Source: Lachnospiraceae bacterium (GTDB lineage Bacteria > Bacillota > Clostridia > Lachnospirales > Lachnospiraceae). Taken from it: DNA of 64,000 bases. Of the stretch, positions 15,261 to 23,632 are shown in pieces (the first letter of the stretch is position 1; each line of letters begins with the position of its first letter). A program made the translations under genes and the position numbers. The DNA lies in the NCBI GenBank assembly GCA_022799355.1, contig JAAWOG010000003.1, positions 1-64,000 on the forward strand, given 5' to 3'. The notes under the pieces are model-generated. The model saw nothing but the letters and a program-made list of their open reading frames with translations, searched no databases and had not been told where the DNA came from.

Positions 15261-17744
15261 TTACTCCGCCATATAGATTGCAGACTTCTCCACAATCTCC
15301 CGCACCGCTTCCTCCGGCGTAATGATACCGTTCATCGCATCCGGTCCGATCTCATAGACCGCCTCCTCAACAGCGCCATCTCCCGTACTGACCCGGGTGG
15401 CTGCGCCTGCCATCTCCTTCAGCCGCTGAAATTCCTCCTCCTTTGGCCATTTTACGTCAAGTTCAAAATAGCTTCCGTCATCGTTGCTCATGGCAAGCCC
15501 GCCCGCTAAGTCTTCATCTCCGCCGATGGCTCCTTCCCTCGGATTTTTTGCAAAGGAATCAAAGGAAGCCATATTCACAGGCAGTCCGCCGGAGAGATCC
15601 ATATCCTGCAGATCCCTGCCAAACAGGAACCTGTAAAACTCCACCGCCATCTCATTGTCCGCGGAAGACGCCGCAACGCCGGCCAGCCCGTCGGGAATAA
15701 AGCCTTTGCTTACCTGTCCGTTCCAGAACCCGAAGCCAAAATCATCTTCCGCCAGCTCTGCGATACTGGTTATAACATCATAATCAAAATCCACACGGTA
15801 TACCTTTCCTATCGCAAACTCCTGACCTCCTGTGGCAATACCGATTACATTGGTGGAAAGTACCGAACGATACCCGTCCTCTCCTATAAACCTGTCGCTG
15901 TAACTTACCCTTTCCCTCATCTGACCGGCATCCACACCGGATAATTCCGCCTGCCAGATTCTCTCAGCCGCCGCAAGAAATTCCTGAAGTGCCTTCTCGT
16001 CTATCATTCCTTTCTCATTCGTCCATGCCGCCGAGGATGTCAGCCCCAGCATATACAGGAGCTCCTCCTCAGACTTCATGCCCAGAATTGCGCCCTCCGG
16101 GTTCTCCTCCCGTATTTCCTCCACCGCATCCGCAAGTGTTTCGATATCCTTTATTTTTTCCACATATTTGTTACTCCCTGCCATCATCGGCAATTGTATT
16201 CTGATGGGCAGTCCATAAATTGCGCCCTCCTTCCGGCAGGCTTCCACCACATTCGGAAACAGTTCCTCCTCTCCGCTCATACCGTCCACCACGGCGCTCA
16301 TATCCGCCAGAATCCCCTTCTCCTCATAGGACTCCCGGGGCAGTCCGTCAAGCAGCAGAATATCCGGTCCTTCTCCCGACATGATTTTTGTATTCAGATT
16401 CCGTATCGCGTCCTCTCTTGTCACACCGTCTATGCCGGACATGCCGATCTCGTAATGCACATACACATCCTGATGCATTTTCTGGAACAGGCTCACCGCC
16501 TGGCGCATGGAATAATTTTCAACAAGACTGTACACCTTTACCTGTTTCTCCGGCACTGCCGGCACATTCGGATCGTAAGTATACCGGTACAGCCTCACAT
16601 CATTGTACAGCACCACAAACTCATTGTCCGGCAGCATCACCATATCCATCAGTATCATGCTGGGATCACCGAAAGAGGAAATGGTCCCGTCGATGATCTG
16701 CTCAATTGCCGTCCCGCCGATCACATGCCGGTAAACGCCGCCGCTGAACGCAAAATAAATGATATCCTCCTGTTCTCCTCCGGCCGCCACCAGTTCATGT
16801 CCTCTTTCCATACTGCCCAGGGTATCGCCGAGATTTTCACTGACAAAATCCTGCAACGTTCTGTCTTCGGGGGCCGGCTTTTCCTGTTCCAAATCATAAA
16901 TAACAACTTCTCCTCTGCTGGTAAACCCGACCATATACCGCTCCGTAAAACAGACAAAATCCATAAGCCCTTCCGTGTCGAACAGCTCCCGTTTCGTCCC
17001 GGCAGCCGGATCGATCCGGTACACTCTGCCCTGAAAGTCAAACGCATAGAGTCCGCCCTGTCTGTCAAAGACAAGCTTCCGGACTCTCGCATCGCCCGTC
17101 TCCGGGAAATCAAGTTCTATCCCTCTGCCGTCCGCATCAAAATACACGGCTTTCCATACTGATTCGATTGTATTTTCTCCCGTATCTTCGGTTCTCTCAT
17201 CCTCATCTGCTGCCGTTTGGGCTCCTTCTTTGCCGGATGGTTCCGGCTCCGCACTCTGAAATGCCTCATCCCCTGATGCACCTATCTCCTCACCCGTCTT
17301 ATCGCCGGATGTATCAGGTTCTTTCCCATCTTCCTCCTCATAGGGGCTGTAGACCATCGCCACGCCCCCGTCGGGTGAAAGAGCAACATCCGATATATAG
17401 CCGCTTGGAATCATATCCTGCCAGGGACAGTCCATCGGCTCCCACTCACTGCCCATATCCGCCGAAATATACCTGCCCGCCATCGGCTCCGCAAGCACAA
17501 GTTCATCGCTCTCAGACTTTTGCAGATATAGAGCCGGATAACTTACCGCAGCCGTTATTTCCTCCGGCACCGCAATCTCTTTTTCCAGATATCGTCCCAT
17601 CCTCTTCTCCGCGTTTTCCGTATCTGCCGCGGGATTTTCTCCCTTCGTATCCACTCCGGCCTGATTCTCTCCGCAGCCCGCAAGCAAAGAAAGACTTATG
17701 ATACCTGCCCCAAATAATGCTGTCTGTCTCCTGAATTTTCTCAT
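15261..17744 (-). CDS. Lipoprotein fusing an Asp-box propeller-like half to a solute-binding half (copy 3)
   Basis: The 827-residue lipoprotein has a lipobox LLAGC and Cys24. The N-terminal half has a degenerate Asp-box (YISADMGSEW) and propeller-like strands (GGLYAFDFQGRVYRIDP). An acidic Ser/Gly/Asp insert near residues 145-190 is absent from copy 1. The C-terminal half from about residue 400 is a solute-binding domain (MRQAVSLFQKMHQDVYVHY, LNTKIMSGEGPDILLLDGLP, EEAVREIVEKSAIYMAE). It is closest to the gene at 11926 along the whole length. The start is the ATG at 17744 behind GAGGTGACT, the same leader as copy 2. It probably lies in the transcript from promoter C. Confidence 0.83.
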   Translation of the reverse strand: MRKFRRQTALFGAGIISLSLLAGCGENQAGVDTKGENPAADTENAEKRMGRYLEKEIAVPEEITAAVSYPALYLQKSESDELVLAEPMAGRYISADMGSEWEPMDCPWQDMIPSGYISDVALSPDGGVAMVYSPYEEEDGKEPDTSGDKTGEEIGASGDEAFQSAEPEPSGKEGAQTAADEDERTEDTGENTIESVWKAVYFDADGRGIELDFPETGDARVRKLVFDRQGGLYAFDFQGRVYRIDPAAGTKRELFDTEGLMDFVCFTERYMVGFTSRGEVVIYDLEQEKPAPEDRTLQDFVSENLGDTLGSMERGHELVAAGGEQEDIIYFAFSGGVYRHVIGGTAIEQIIDGTISSFGDPSMILMDMVMLPDNEFVVLYNDVRLYRYTYDPNVPAVPEKQVKVYSLVENYSMRQAVSLFQKMHQDVYVHYEIGMSGIDGVTREDAIRNLNTKIMSGEGPDILLLDGLPRESYEEKGILADMSAVVDGMSGEEELFPNVVEACRKEGAIYGLPIRIQLPMMAGSNKYVEKIKDIETLADAVEEIREENPEGAILGMKSEEELLYMLGLTSSAAWTNEKGMIDEKALQEFLAAAERIWQAELSGVDAGQMRERVSYSDRFIGEDGYRSVLSTNVIGIATGGQEFAIGKVYRVDFDYDVITSIAELAEDDFGFGFWNGQVSKGFIPDGLAGVAASSADNEMAVEFYRFLFGRDLQDMDLSGGLPVNMASFDSFAKNPREGAIGGDEDLAGGLAMSNDDGSYFELDVKWPKEEEFQRLKEMAGAATRVSTGDGAVEEAVYEIGPDAMNGIITPEEAVREIVEKSAIYMAE

Positions 17745-17759
17745 AGTCACCTCTATATT

Positions 17760-17880
17760 AAGTTCCGCATACGCCCTCCTGGTACACTTTTACCGAAGAG
17801 AAATTTCCACTCGCTTTACGATTGCAAATTTCTCTTGTGCACCTTCCGGGCTTATGCTGTTTTCCGGTTCCAAATCTGTT
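17760..17880 (-). repeat. Intercistronic palindrome element between lipoprotein and fusion gene
   Basis: A hairpin with 11-bp arms AAGAGAAATTT/AAATTTCTCTT (about 17794-17837) is flanked by copies of the AGTTCCGCATA and CTTATGCTGTTTTCCGGTTCC motifs found at 14363-14617. It lies in the same place relative to the paralogous genes. Confidence 0.65.
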
Positions 17881-17895
17881 TCAACTCGGCTCGGT

Positions 17896-18498
17896 CTATC
17901 CCAGTATTACTTCCACGATCCTGATCGCCGTGGCATGGAATACATCCCCTTCATAGCTTCCCCACATCTTCGTCGTAAAGCCTTTTTGCAGATCCGCTGC
18001 AGAGCCTTCCTTCTCTTCATGGTTTGCGCCGCCGTCCCAGATCTTCTGTTTTTCAAATACGGTATTATCATCATAGACAACCGTGATCTTCACAGATTCC
18101 GTCTCCGTTCCGGGCGCTCCCATAACCATAATACCGCTTCCATCATCAAGTGTCTCCGTATAGATCTCCGTTACCGTAAACTGCCCCTCTCCGACCTCGT
18201 AAATATCACCGAGAAGGTCTCCTTCCCCGTCCGGAATATGCCCCGCTTTGTTATCCGTATCTTCCGTCCCCGGATTTTCTTCGTCCGCAGGCTTTCCTTC
18301 CAACGGTTCTCCGTCCGCACCATCTCCCGCCGGTGCTTCCCCATTCTCCAAAGCATCCGCCCCCGGCAGATCTTCCGCCTCCACTGCAAATCCTGAATCC
18401 GCCTCCGCATTCTCACCGTTTTTCGTACAGCCGGTAAGTCCTGCTCCCATCATCATAATAATACCTGTTATGATCCATTTTTTTCTTATGTACTTCAT
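17896..18498 (-). CDS. Small acidic lipoprotein (copy 1 of a pair)
   Basis: A 200-residue exported lipoprotein with a lipobox LTGC and Cys24. A long acidic Gly/Asp/Glu-rich linker (about 26-95) is followed by a beta-rich C-terminal domain (FTVTEIYTETLDDG, VKITVVYDDNTVF, KMWGSYEGDVFHAT). This resembles the protein encoded at 14623. There is no recognised family. It is the first gene behind promoter C, 151 bases upstream of fusion lipoprotein copy 3. I chose the ATG at 18498 since AGGAGG lies 8 bases before it. The longer frame from 18528 lacks a ribosome site. Confidence 0.78.
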   Translation of the reverse strand: MKYIRKKWIITGIIMMMGAGLTGCTKNGENAEADSGFAVEAEDLPGADALENGEAPAGDGADGEPLEGKPADEENPGTEDTDNKAGHIPDGEGDLLGDIYEVGEGQFTVTEIYTETLDDGSGIMVMGAPGTETESVKITVVYDDNTVFEKQKIWDGGANHEEKEGSAADLQKGFTTKMWGSYEGDVFHATAIRIVEVILG

Positions 18499-18602
18499 TT
18501 TTTTGTCCTCCTGATTTTTACCATGCATACTTATTTTTCAAAAGTCAGGGCCCATATTTGACTTTTTGTGAAGCAGAGCCCCATTTCGGACTCTACATCA
18601 GC

Positions 18603-18635
18603 ATCATAGCAGACTATCCTCTAAGTTTTCTCTAA
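18603..18635 (-). promoter_or_regulatory. Promoter C with response-regulator-type direct repeat
   Basis: On the minus strand TTAGAGA (18629-18635) and TTAGAGG (18618-18624) are 11 bases apart, and the -10 TATGAT (18603-18608) begins 16 bases after the start of the second repeat. A weaker third copy, TTAGAAA, lies just upstream (about 18639-18645). This is the same layout as promoters A and R. Confidence 0.75.
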
Positions 18636-18697
18636 ACATTTCTAATTTTCCCATCCAAATATCTTTCCCAATTCCAATCTCCCTTTTCAGTACAAAA

Positions 18698-18723
18698 AAA
18701 GAGCCGGAAAAAACCGACTCTTT
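18698..18723 (-). terminator. Terminator of the DUF4365-like two-gene unit
   Basis: AAAGAGTCGG pairs with CCGGCTCTTT on the minus strand around a T6 loop, with one mismatch, and further T residues follow. It lies 70 bases past the stop at 18794 and separates this unit from promoter C. Confidence 0.75.
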
Positions 18724-18793
18724 GCATCTTACAATAACATTTTAGCAAAACTCAGGAATCTACATATCATTTTACCTTCTGAAATTTCATTCA

Positions 18794-19951
18794 TCAATCA
18801 ATGATACTAAATGATTCACAAGTAATAGACGTATTACGTTTATCCGGATTATGAATATCACCAACTATTTCAATATGATTCCCACGACTATGAGCTTCAA
18901 TTGCTTTATCATAATCCTCCTTTTTTAAATTAGCAGTCACAGTACGGCGCATATCATTATCATCTAAATAAACAACTGTAATTTTTCCGGATGTCCGCTT
19001 TGAAAGATCCGGAACAGACTCTAATTTTTTAATTTTACCAAATATTTTAGTTTTAGCATTCGCTGTTTCCCGTAATTTCCCTACCGCAGTAGATATAGGC
19101 TGATAATAATTATGAGATAGTAAAATCCTGTTACTGGTACATCTGTTTTTCTTTACTATAGGTGACCATTGAGCAATAAATTCTACATCCGCGCCTTCCT
19201 CATTAAGATTCAAACCTGTTAATGCCTCATAAAAATTTGCACTGATAAGTGATGACTCATTATCCGACACAAGCCTTTCATATTCCCCATCATCAATATT
19301 CTTTTTAATAAACGAAACATTAGTCATTATTTTATTTGTTACTTTTCTTGTAAGGGAGCCCGCACATCTTTCTTCTTCAGAAAATATACTCAACTGTTTA
19401 TATCCATCTATCTCATCCAATTCTGCAAATGGACATACAACAGACACAACATAACTGCCAATTTCAGTTTGCCCAAATTTACAATTACTCAGGAATTTAG
19501 AAATTGAATCATCCATTCTTCCCTGATGATATCTTCTTGGATGAATAATATCCTGCGCTGTTGCCGCTATAAGCTTTTTTGCATTCTCATAAATGCGAAT
19601 TGCATCATCAAAAAGAATATTTCCCGCTTCAATATCCTTCCGCTCTAAACGAATTTTTAATATATCCGTATTAGGATTCAACAAAAACAGTAACAATTGT
19701 TCTGTTGACTGTCCTTCAGCAAACGCAACTGTCTCAATAGCCTGAAACATTGCTCTTTTATAATCTGACAGATTTATATCAAGCGGAATATTTACTTGAA
19801 AGGCATCTCCACCAGGTTTTCTAATTTGATATATCTTTACATAATCTTTCTTAGTTGGAAAAATAGTCCACCCGGTATCTTTTAAGTATTTTGCAAAGGC
19901 ATATGGATTAATCTTTTCTGTTAAATCCATGAAATTTACTGAATATATCAT
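18794..19951 (-). CDS. Unrecognised 385-residue protein coupled to the DUF4365-like gene
   Basis: I do not recognise a family. There is no signal peptide or membrane segment, so it is probably cytosolic. Visible features are a mixed alpha/beta N-terminus, a central region with FLSNCKFGQTEIGSYVVSVV and CPFAELDEIDGYKQLSIF, and a C-terminal beta-rich part (SGKITVVYLDDNDMRRTVTA, GNHIEIVGDI) that resembles a small OB- or barrel-like domain. The ATG at 19951 overlaps the previous stop as ATGA, and AAAGGAGG lies 7 bases upstream, so translation is coupled. Base composition is clearly AT-richer than all neighbours, which suggests transfer. Confidence 0.75.
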   Translation of the reverse strand: MIYSVNFMDLTEKINPYAFAKYLKDTGWTIFPTKKDYVKIYQIRKPGGDAFQVNIPLDINLSDYKRAMFQAIETVAFAEGQSTEQLLLFLLNPNTDILKIRLERKDIEAGNILFDDAIRIYENAKKLIAATAQDIIHPRRYHQGRMDDSISKFLSNCKFGQTEIGSYVVSVVCPFAELDEIDGYKQLSIFSEEERCAGSLTRKVTNKIMTNVSFIKKNIDDGEYERLVSDNESSLISANFYEALTGLNLNEEGADVEFIAQWSPIVKKNRCTSNRILLSHNYYQPISTAVGKLRETANAKTKIFGKIKKLESVPDLSKRTSGKITVVYLDDNDMRRTVTANLKKEDYDKAIEAHSRGNHIEIVGDIHNPDKRNTSITCESFSIID

Positions 19952-20457
19952 GGCCACTCCTCCTTTGCTATTTTTTCTAAAATATCCAATAAAGTCTCTT
20001 GATTAATTATGTTTGCTTTCTCTATTCTTACAGTGATTGTTCCGGAATTATCAGATCTCTGCTGTGTTGAAAAATCAGCCCAATACATGCACCCCCTGAT
20101 AAGAAGTTCCTCAGTGCTCCACTTCACCCATTCCTTTTCATCTTCTGGTAATATTAGAAGTCCTAAAATAATCGGAATAGTTGATGGTGCACAAAGATCA
20201 TTATAATTTTTAACCTTTAATTTATAAGATATATACTCGCCCTTATCTTCATATTGAGAAGAAGATGATGTACATTTTAACTGTATTCTCAGTGCAGAAT
20301 CGTAAAAAATACCATCCAAAAAGGTTATCCTCTTTTTTATAATGCCATCAGTACTATCCTGATCATGTCTCTGTGTATCATACGAGATTCCCGCGGATGC
20401 ACACAAGGCTGAGATATAACTAATGTGCAAATCTTCCTTATCTTGAGTTGTGTGCAT
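19948..20457 (-). CDS. DUF4365-like protein (possible PD-(D/E)XK-type fold)
   Basis: The 169-residue cytosolic protein follows the DUF4365 pattern: an N-terminal helix (DLHISYISALCASAGISY), a D-containing strand, ALRIQLKCTSSS with a Q-x-K element, then KLKVKNYNDL, IPIILGLLILPED and WVKWSTEELL followed by YWADF. The family has been linked by others to PD-(D/E)XK-type nuclease folds. That fold, and any nuclease role, is inference here. The start is the ATG at 20457 behind AAAGGAGG with a 7-base gap. It is the first gene of an AT-rich pair sitting between a two-component system and its apparent target locus. Confidence 0.6.
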   Translation of the reverse strand: MHTTQDKEDLHISYISALCASAGISYDTQRHDQDSTDGIIKKRITFLDGIFYDSALRIQLKCTSSSSQYEDKGEYISYKLKVKNYNDLCAPSTIPIILGLLILPEDEKEWVKWSTEELLIRGCMYWADFSTQQRSDNSGTITVRIEKANIINQETLLDILEKIAKEEWP

Positions 20458-20545
20458 ACCAGTTCCTCCTTTGCAAATTATTATATTTGGTTTTATTATA
20501 TCACACAAAGTAAAGAATAATATATAAAAAAATATGTATTATTTT

Positions 20546-20578
20546 TTAGAGATTTTTTAAAGACTTTTCTGCTATACT
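20546..20578 (+). promoter_or_regulatory. Promoter R of two-component system 1, with response-regulator-type repeat
   Basis: TTAGAGA (20546-20552) and TTAAAGA (20557-20563) are 11 bases apart, and TATACT (20573-20578) starts 16 bases after the start of the second repeat. Promoters A and C have identical spacing. This points to autoregulation. Confidence 0.75.
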
Positions 20579-20611
20579 ATTTTCATAATCCATAAAAAAA
20601 TGAGGCACAAC

Positions 20612-21286
20612 ATGAGAATACTTCTGGTAGAAGATGACGAAAAACTGAAAAACTCTCTCGCTTTCCAGCTTCAGCAGGAAGGCTTTATCGTTGATACCTG
20701 TTCCGATGGCGAGGAAGCCCTTTACTATATTGAACAGAATATCCACGATCTGATTTTGCTGGACCGGATGCTGCCCTACTTAAGCGGCACCGATGTTCTT
20801 TCCAAAATGCGGGGCGGCAATAACCAAACGCCCGTTATTTTAATTACCGCCCTCGGCACCCTGGATGACAAAGTCCAGGGGCTCGACCTGGGAGCCGATG
20901 ATTATCTGGTAAAACCCTTTGCCTTTGAGGAATTGACGGCAAGAATCCGATGTATCACCCGCCGCCCCCGCAAAATGGAACTGACGGGACAGCTTGCCTT
21001 CGGAGATATTGTGTACCGCCCGGAGGACAATATGCTGACCGGCATGTCCGGCACCTGCAGCATGTCCCGGCGGGAAGGAGACCTCCTGGAAGTTTTTCTA
21101 AGAAACCCGGGAGCGCCCCTCTCCCGCACCCTGCTCCTCACAAAGGTCTGGGGACCTGAGAGCGATGTGGAGGACGGTAATCTGGATAATTACATCCACT
21201 TTTTAAGAAGGCGCTTAAAAACCGTAGGCAGCCGCGTCTCAATCCGCACGATACGCGGCATCGGCTACCAGATAGAAGATCAATAA
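20612..21286 (+). CDS. OmpR-family response regulator (system 1)
   Basis: The 224-residue regulator has a receiver domain (residues 1-115: acidic pair D8-D9, phospho-acceptor D51 in LLDRMLP, K-P pair in DYLVKPFAFEE). A winged-helix DNA-binding domain follows (about 125-222, ending IRTIRGIGYQIEDQ). I prefer the ATG at 20612 over 20600, because GAGG lies six bases before it and the receiver begins there (MRILLVEDD). It is followed after 15 bases by its histidine kinase. The shared TTAGAGA repeats upstream of this gene, of 9443-11779 and of 17896-18498 mark these as likely targets. Confidence 0.93.
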   Translation: MRILLVEDDEKLKNSLAFQLQQEGFIVDTCSDGEEALYYIEQNIHDLILLDRMLPYLSGTDVLSKMRGGNNQTPVILITALGTLDDKVQGLDLGADDYLVKPFAFEELTARIRCITRRPRKMELTGQLAFGDIVYRPEDNMLTGMSGTCSMSRREGDLLEVFLRNPGAPLSRTLLLTKVWGPESDVEDGNLDNYIHFLRRRLKTVGSRVSIRTIRGIGYQIEDQ

Positions 21287-21301
21287 ATTCGGAATACATT
21301 T

Positions 21302-22579
21302 ATGTTTCAAAAAGTACACTTACGCCTCGCTGTCCTCTGCGGCAGCATCACAGCCTTCATCCTGCTCGTTATGTCCCTGGGCTATCTCTATATCTCGGAA
21401 CAGGGTTTAAAAACGAGCAGTTTTTCTTCTTTCCAAAACGATATGAACACCCTGATCGCCAACCTGGAACATCAGAGTGTGATCACCCACGAATGGCTCA
21501 CCAAAATGGAGGGCAGCGGGAAATACCTGATCCATATCTCCGACAACGGTGTTCCCTTTTTGTTTAACGAACGGGAAACGGAGGAAGAAAAGCTGCTTTT
21601 TCAGGAGGCATGGGAGACCTGGGAGAGCAGTTCTGTGGAGATCGCTCCCACAGCCTTTTCCGAAATCTATCACACGGAATTTCTCTTTTCCCCGAAAGGA
21701 AGCCGGGGAAAAGACTACTATGCCTGCGCCGCCGTGGCGGAAAAAAACAGCGGTTCCCTGCAGGTTATGATCCTGTCGCCCCTCGATACCCTGAACGCCC
21801 AGATCAGGCGGCAGCGTTTTTTATTTTTTGCCCTTGACATCCTGGCCGTTCTCGCCCTGTCCTTTTTTGCCTGGCATTTTACAAGACGAATCTTAAAACC
21901 CTTAGAAGAAAATCAGAAAAAACAGGCACAGTTTATCGCTTCCGCCTCCCACGAACTGCGCACGCCTTTAGCGGTAATCCTCTCCTGCGCCTCCGCTTCC
22001 CAAAAGGCGGACGGTACGCAGCGGACACATTTTCTGGAAGCCATGCAGTCCGAAGGAATGCGGATGTCCAAACTGATTGATGATATGCTCCTTTTAACCT
22101 CCGCCGACAATAAAGGCTGGAGTATTAAAATGTCATCCGTGGAACCGGATACGCTGCTGCTCAACCTCTATGAAGCCTTCCAGCCCATCGCCGCGGAAAA
22201 AAATATTGCGCTCTCCATCACCCTGCCGGAAGAAAATACTCCGACTCTCACCGGTGATAAAGAACGCATCACACAGGTTCTCTCCATCCTGCTGCACAAT
22301 GCCTTAAGTTATACGCCTGCCGGCGGCTCCGTGCGCCTGATCCTTACCTGTCATGGAAAAAATATTTTATTTTCTGTGGAAGACAACGGTCCCGGCATCC
22401 CGGATACCGAAAAAGAACGGATTTTTGAACGCTTCTACCGCAGCGACAAATCACGCAGCAAAAAAGGGCATTTCGGTCTCGGCCTCTGTATTGCCGCCGA
22501 AATCATCCACGCCCACCGCGGAAAAATCTCCGTCAAAGATACACCCGGCGGCGGAAGCACCTTTATCGTGGCTCTGTAA
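21302..22579 (+). CDS. Sensor histidine kinase (system 1)
   Basis: The 425-residue kinase has two membrane segments (about 8-30 and 173-192) that enclose an extracytoplasmic sensor of about 140 residues. The H-box is SASHELRTPL (phosphorylated H217). The ATP-binding HATPase_c domain has N-box HNALSY, G1 DNGPGIP, F-box FERFYR and G2 GLGLCIA. No HAMP domain is evident between TM2 and the H-box, which is compact. The ribosome site is weak (GGAA), fitting coupling to the upstream regulator. The stimulus is unknown. The sensor domain is large enough to touch the surface lipoproteins encoded in the putative regulon. Confidence 0.92.
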   Translation: MFQKVHLRLAVLCGSITAFILLVMSLGYLYISEQGLKTSSFSSFQNDMNTLIANLEHQSVITHEWLTKMEGSGKYLIHISDNGVPFLFNERETEEEKLLFQEAWETWESSSVEIAPTAFSEIYHTEFLFSPKGSRGKDYYACAAVAEKNSGSLQVMILSPLDTLNAQIRRQRFLFFALDILAVLALSFFAWHFTRRILKPLEENQKKQAQFIASASHELRTPLAVILSCASASQKADGTQRTHFLEAMQSEGMRMSKLIDDMLLLTSADNKGWSIKMSSVEPDTLLLNLYEAFQPIAAEKNIALSITLPEENTPTLTGDKERITQVLSILLHNALSYTPAGGSVRLILTCHGKNILFSVEDNGPGIPDTEKERIFERFYRSDKSRSKKGHFGLGLCIAAEIIHAHRGKISVKDTPGGGSTFIVAL

Positions 22580-22603
22580 GCGCGGCACGGCGTCCGTTAT
22601 GCC

Positions 22604-23632
22604 TTACGTAGACTCCCTGACCAGGAGTTCTCCCTTAAACACATGGTGCTGATGCTTCTCATTTCCCGCGAGAATCTCAAACATCAGTTTTATCGTGGCA
22701 TCCGCGATCTCCTCCACCGGCTGGCGGATCGTCGTGATCCGCGGAATAAAATAATCCCCCGCCGCAATGCCGTCAAATCCTCCTACCGCGATATCCTCCG
22801 GCACCCTCTTTCCGGCGTCCGCCGCGGCACGGCAGGCTCCCATCGCCATCACATCGGAAATCGCATATACTGCCGTAACATCCGGCCTTTTCTGAAGCAA
22901 CTCCCGCATCATCGCATAGCCGTTTTCATAGGAATAGGGCTCAAGCTCCGGCTTCATCTTGCAGATCAGCCCCTCATCCACCGATATCCCATGTTCCGAA
23001 AGTGCCCTCTTATATCCCAAAAGCCTTAAATGTCCGATACTTTCATTCTCGGAATCCGCGCACAAAATAGCGATCTTTCCGTGCCCTCTTTCCACCAGGT
23101 GGCTGACCATCCGAAAACTCTCCTTCTCATCATCCACCGACAAATAAGAATAGCGGTCGTTGTTCGGATCAACGTTTTCCGGCGCGCATCCGGCAGTACT
23201 CAAGATAAAGGGCACCTGTAGCTTTTCCAGTTTTTCCTCCGCATGGTTAAAGTATCCGCCAAGAAAAATAACGCCCCGGACACGCTTTTCCTTTACCAGT
23301 TCCAGCGCCATTTCCACCTCGTCCTCATTCTGATTGACATGGTTTAATACCATCGCGTACCTTTCCCGCTTGATCCGCCCCTCGATGACTTTGATCATGC
23401 CGCTGAAAACAGGGTTGGTCATACCTTTCACAAGCACGGCAATGCTCTTTGCCTCCGTCCTTTTCAGGTTACGGGCGCTGTTATTCGGAATATACCCCTG
23501 TTCCCGGATCGTCTCCATCACCTTCTGCTTCGTCTCCGGGTTGATATCCGGGTGATTATTAATAGCGCGGGAGACAGTACTGACTCCCACGCCGCATATT
23601 CTCGCTACATCTTTAATGGTCAACTCTTCCAT
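22604..23632 (-). CDS. LacI-family transcriptional regulator
   Basis: A regulator of about 342 residues. The N-terminal helix-turn-helix (LTIKDVARICGVGVSTVSRA, residues about 3-22) and hinge (YIPNNSARNLKRTEAKSIAV) are typical. The effector domain follows, with IAVGGFDGIAAGDYFIPRIT close to the C-terminal dimer interface. It starts at the ATG at 23632 inside the 3' end of malQ (20-base overlap), with GGGAGA upstream, so both are co-transcribed and it probably senses a glucan breakdown product. It shows strong resemblance to the LacI gene at 41101. It converges on the histidine kinase with a 24-base gap. Confidence 0.93.
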   Translation of the reverse strand: MEELTIKDVARICGVGVSTVSRAINNHPDINPETKQKVMETIREQGYIPNNSARNLKRTEAKSIAVLVKGMTNPVFSGMIKVIEGRIKRERYAMVLNHVNQNEDEVEMALELVKEKRVRGVIFLGGYFNHAEEKLEKLQVPFILSTAGCAPENVDPNNDRYSYLSVDDEKESFRMVSHLVERGHGKIAILCADSENESIGHLRLLGYKRALSEHGISVDEGLICKMKPELEPYSYENGYAMMRELLQKRPDVTAVYAISDVMAMGACRAAADAGKRVPEDIAVGGFDGIAAGDYFIPRITTIRQPVEEIADATIKLMFEILAGNEKHQHHVFKGELLVREST

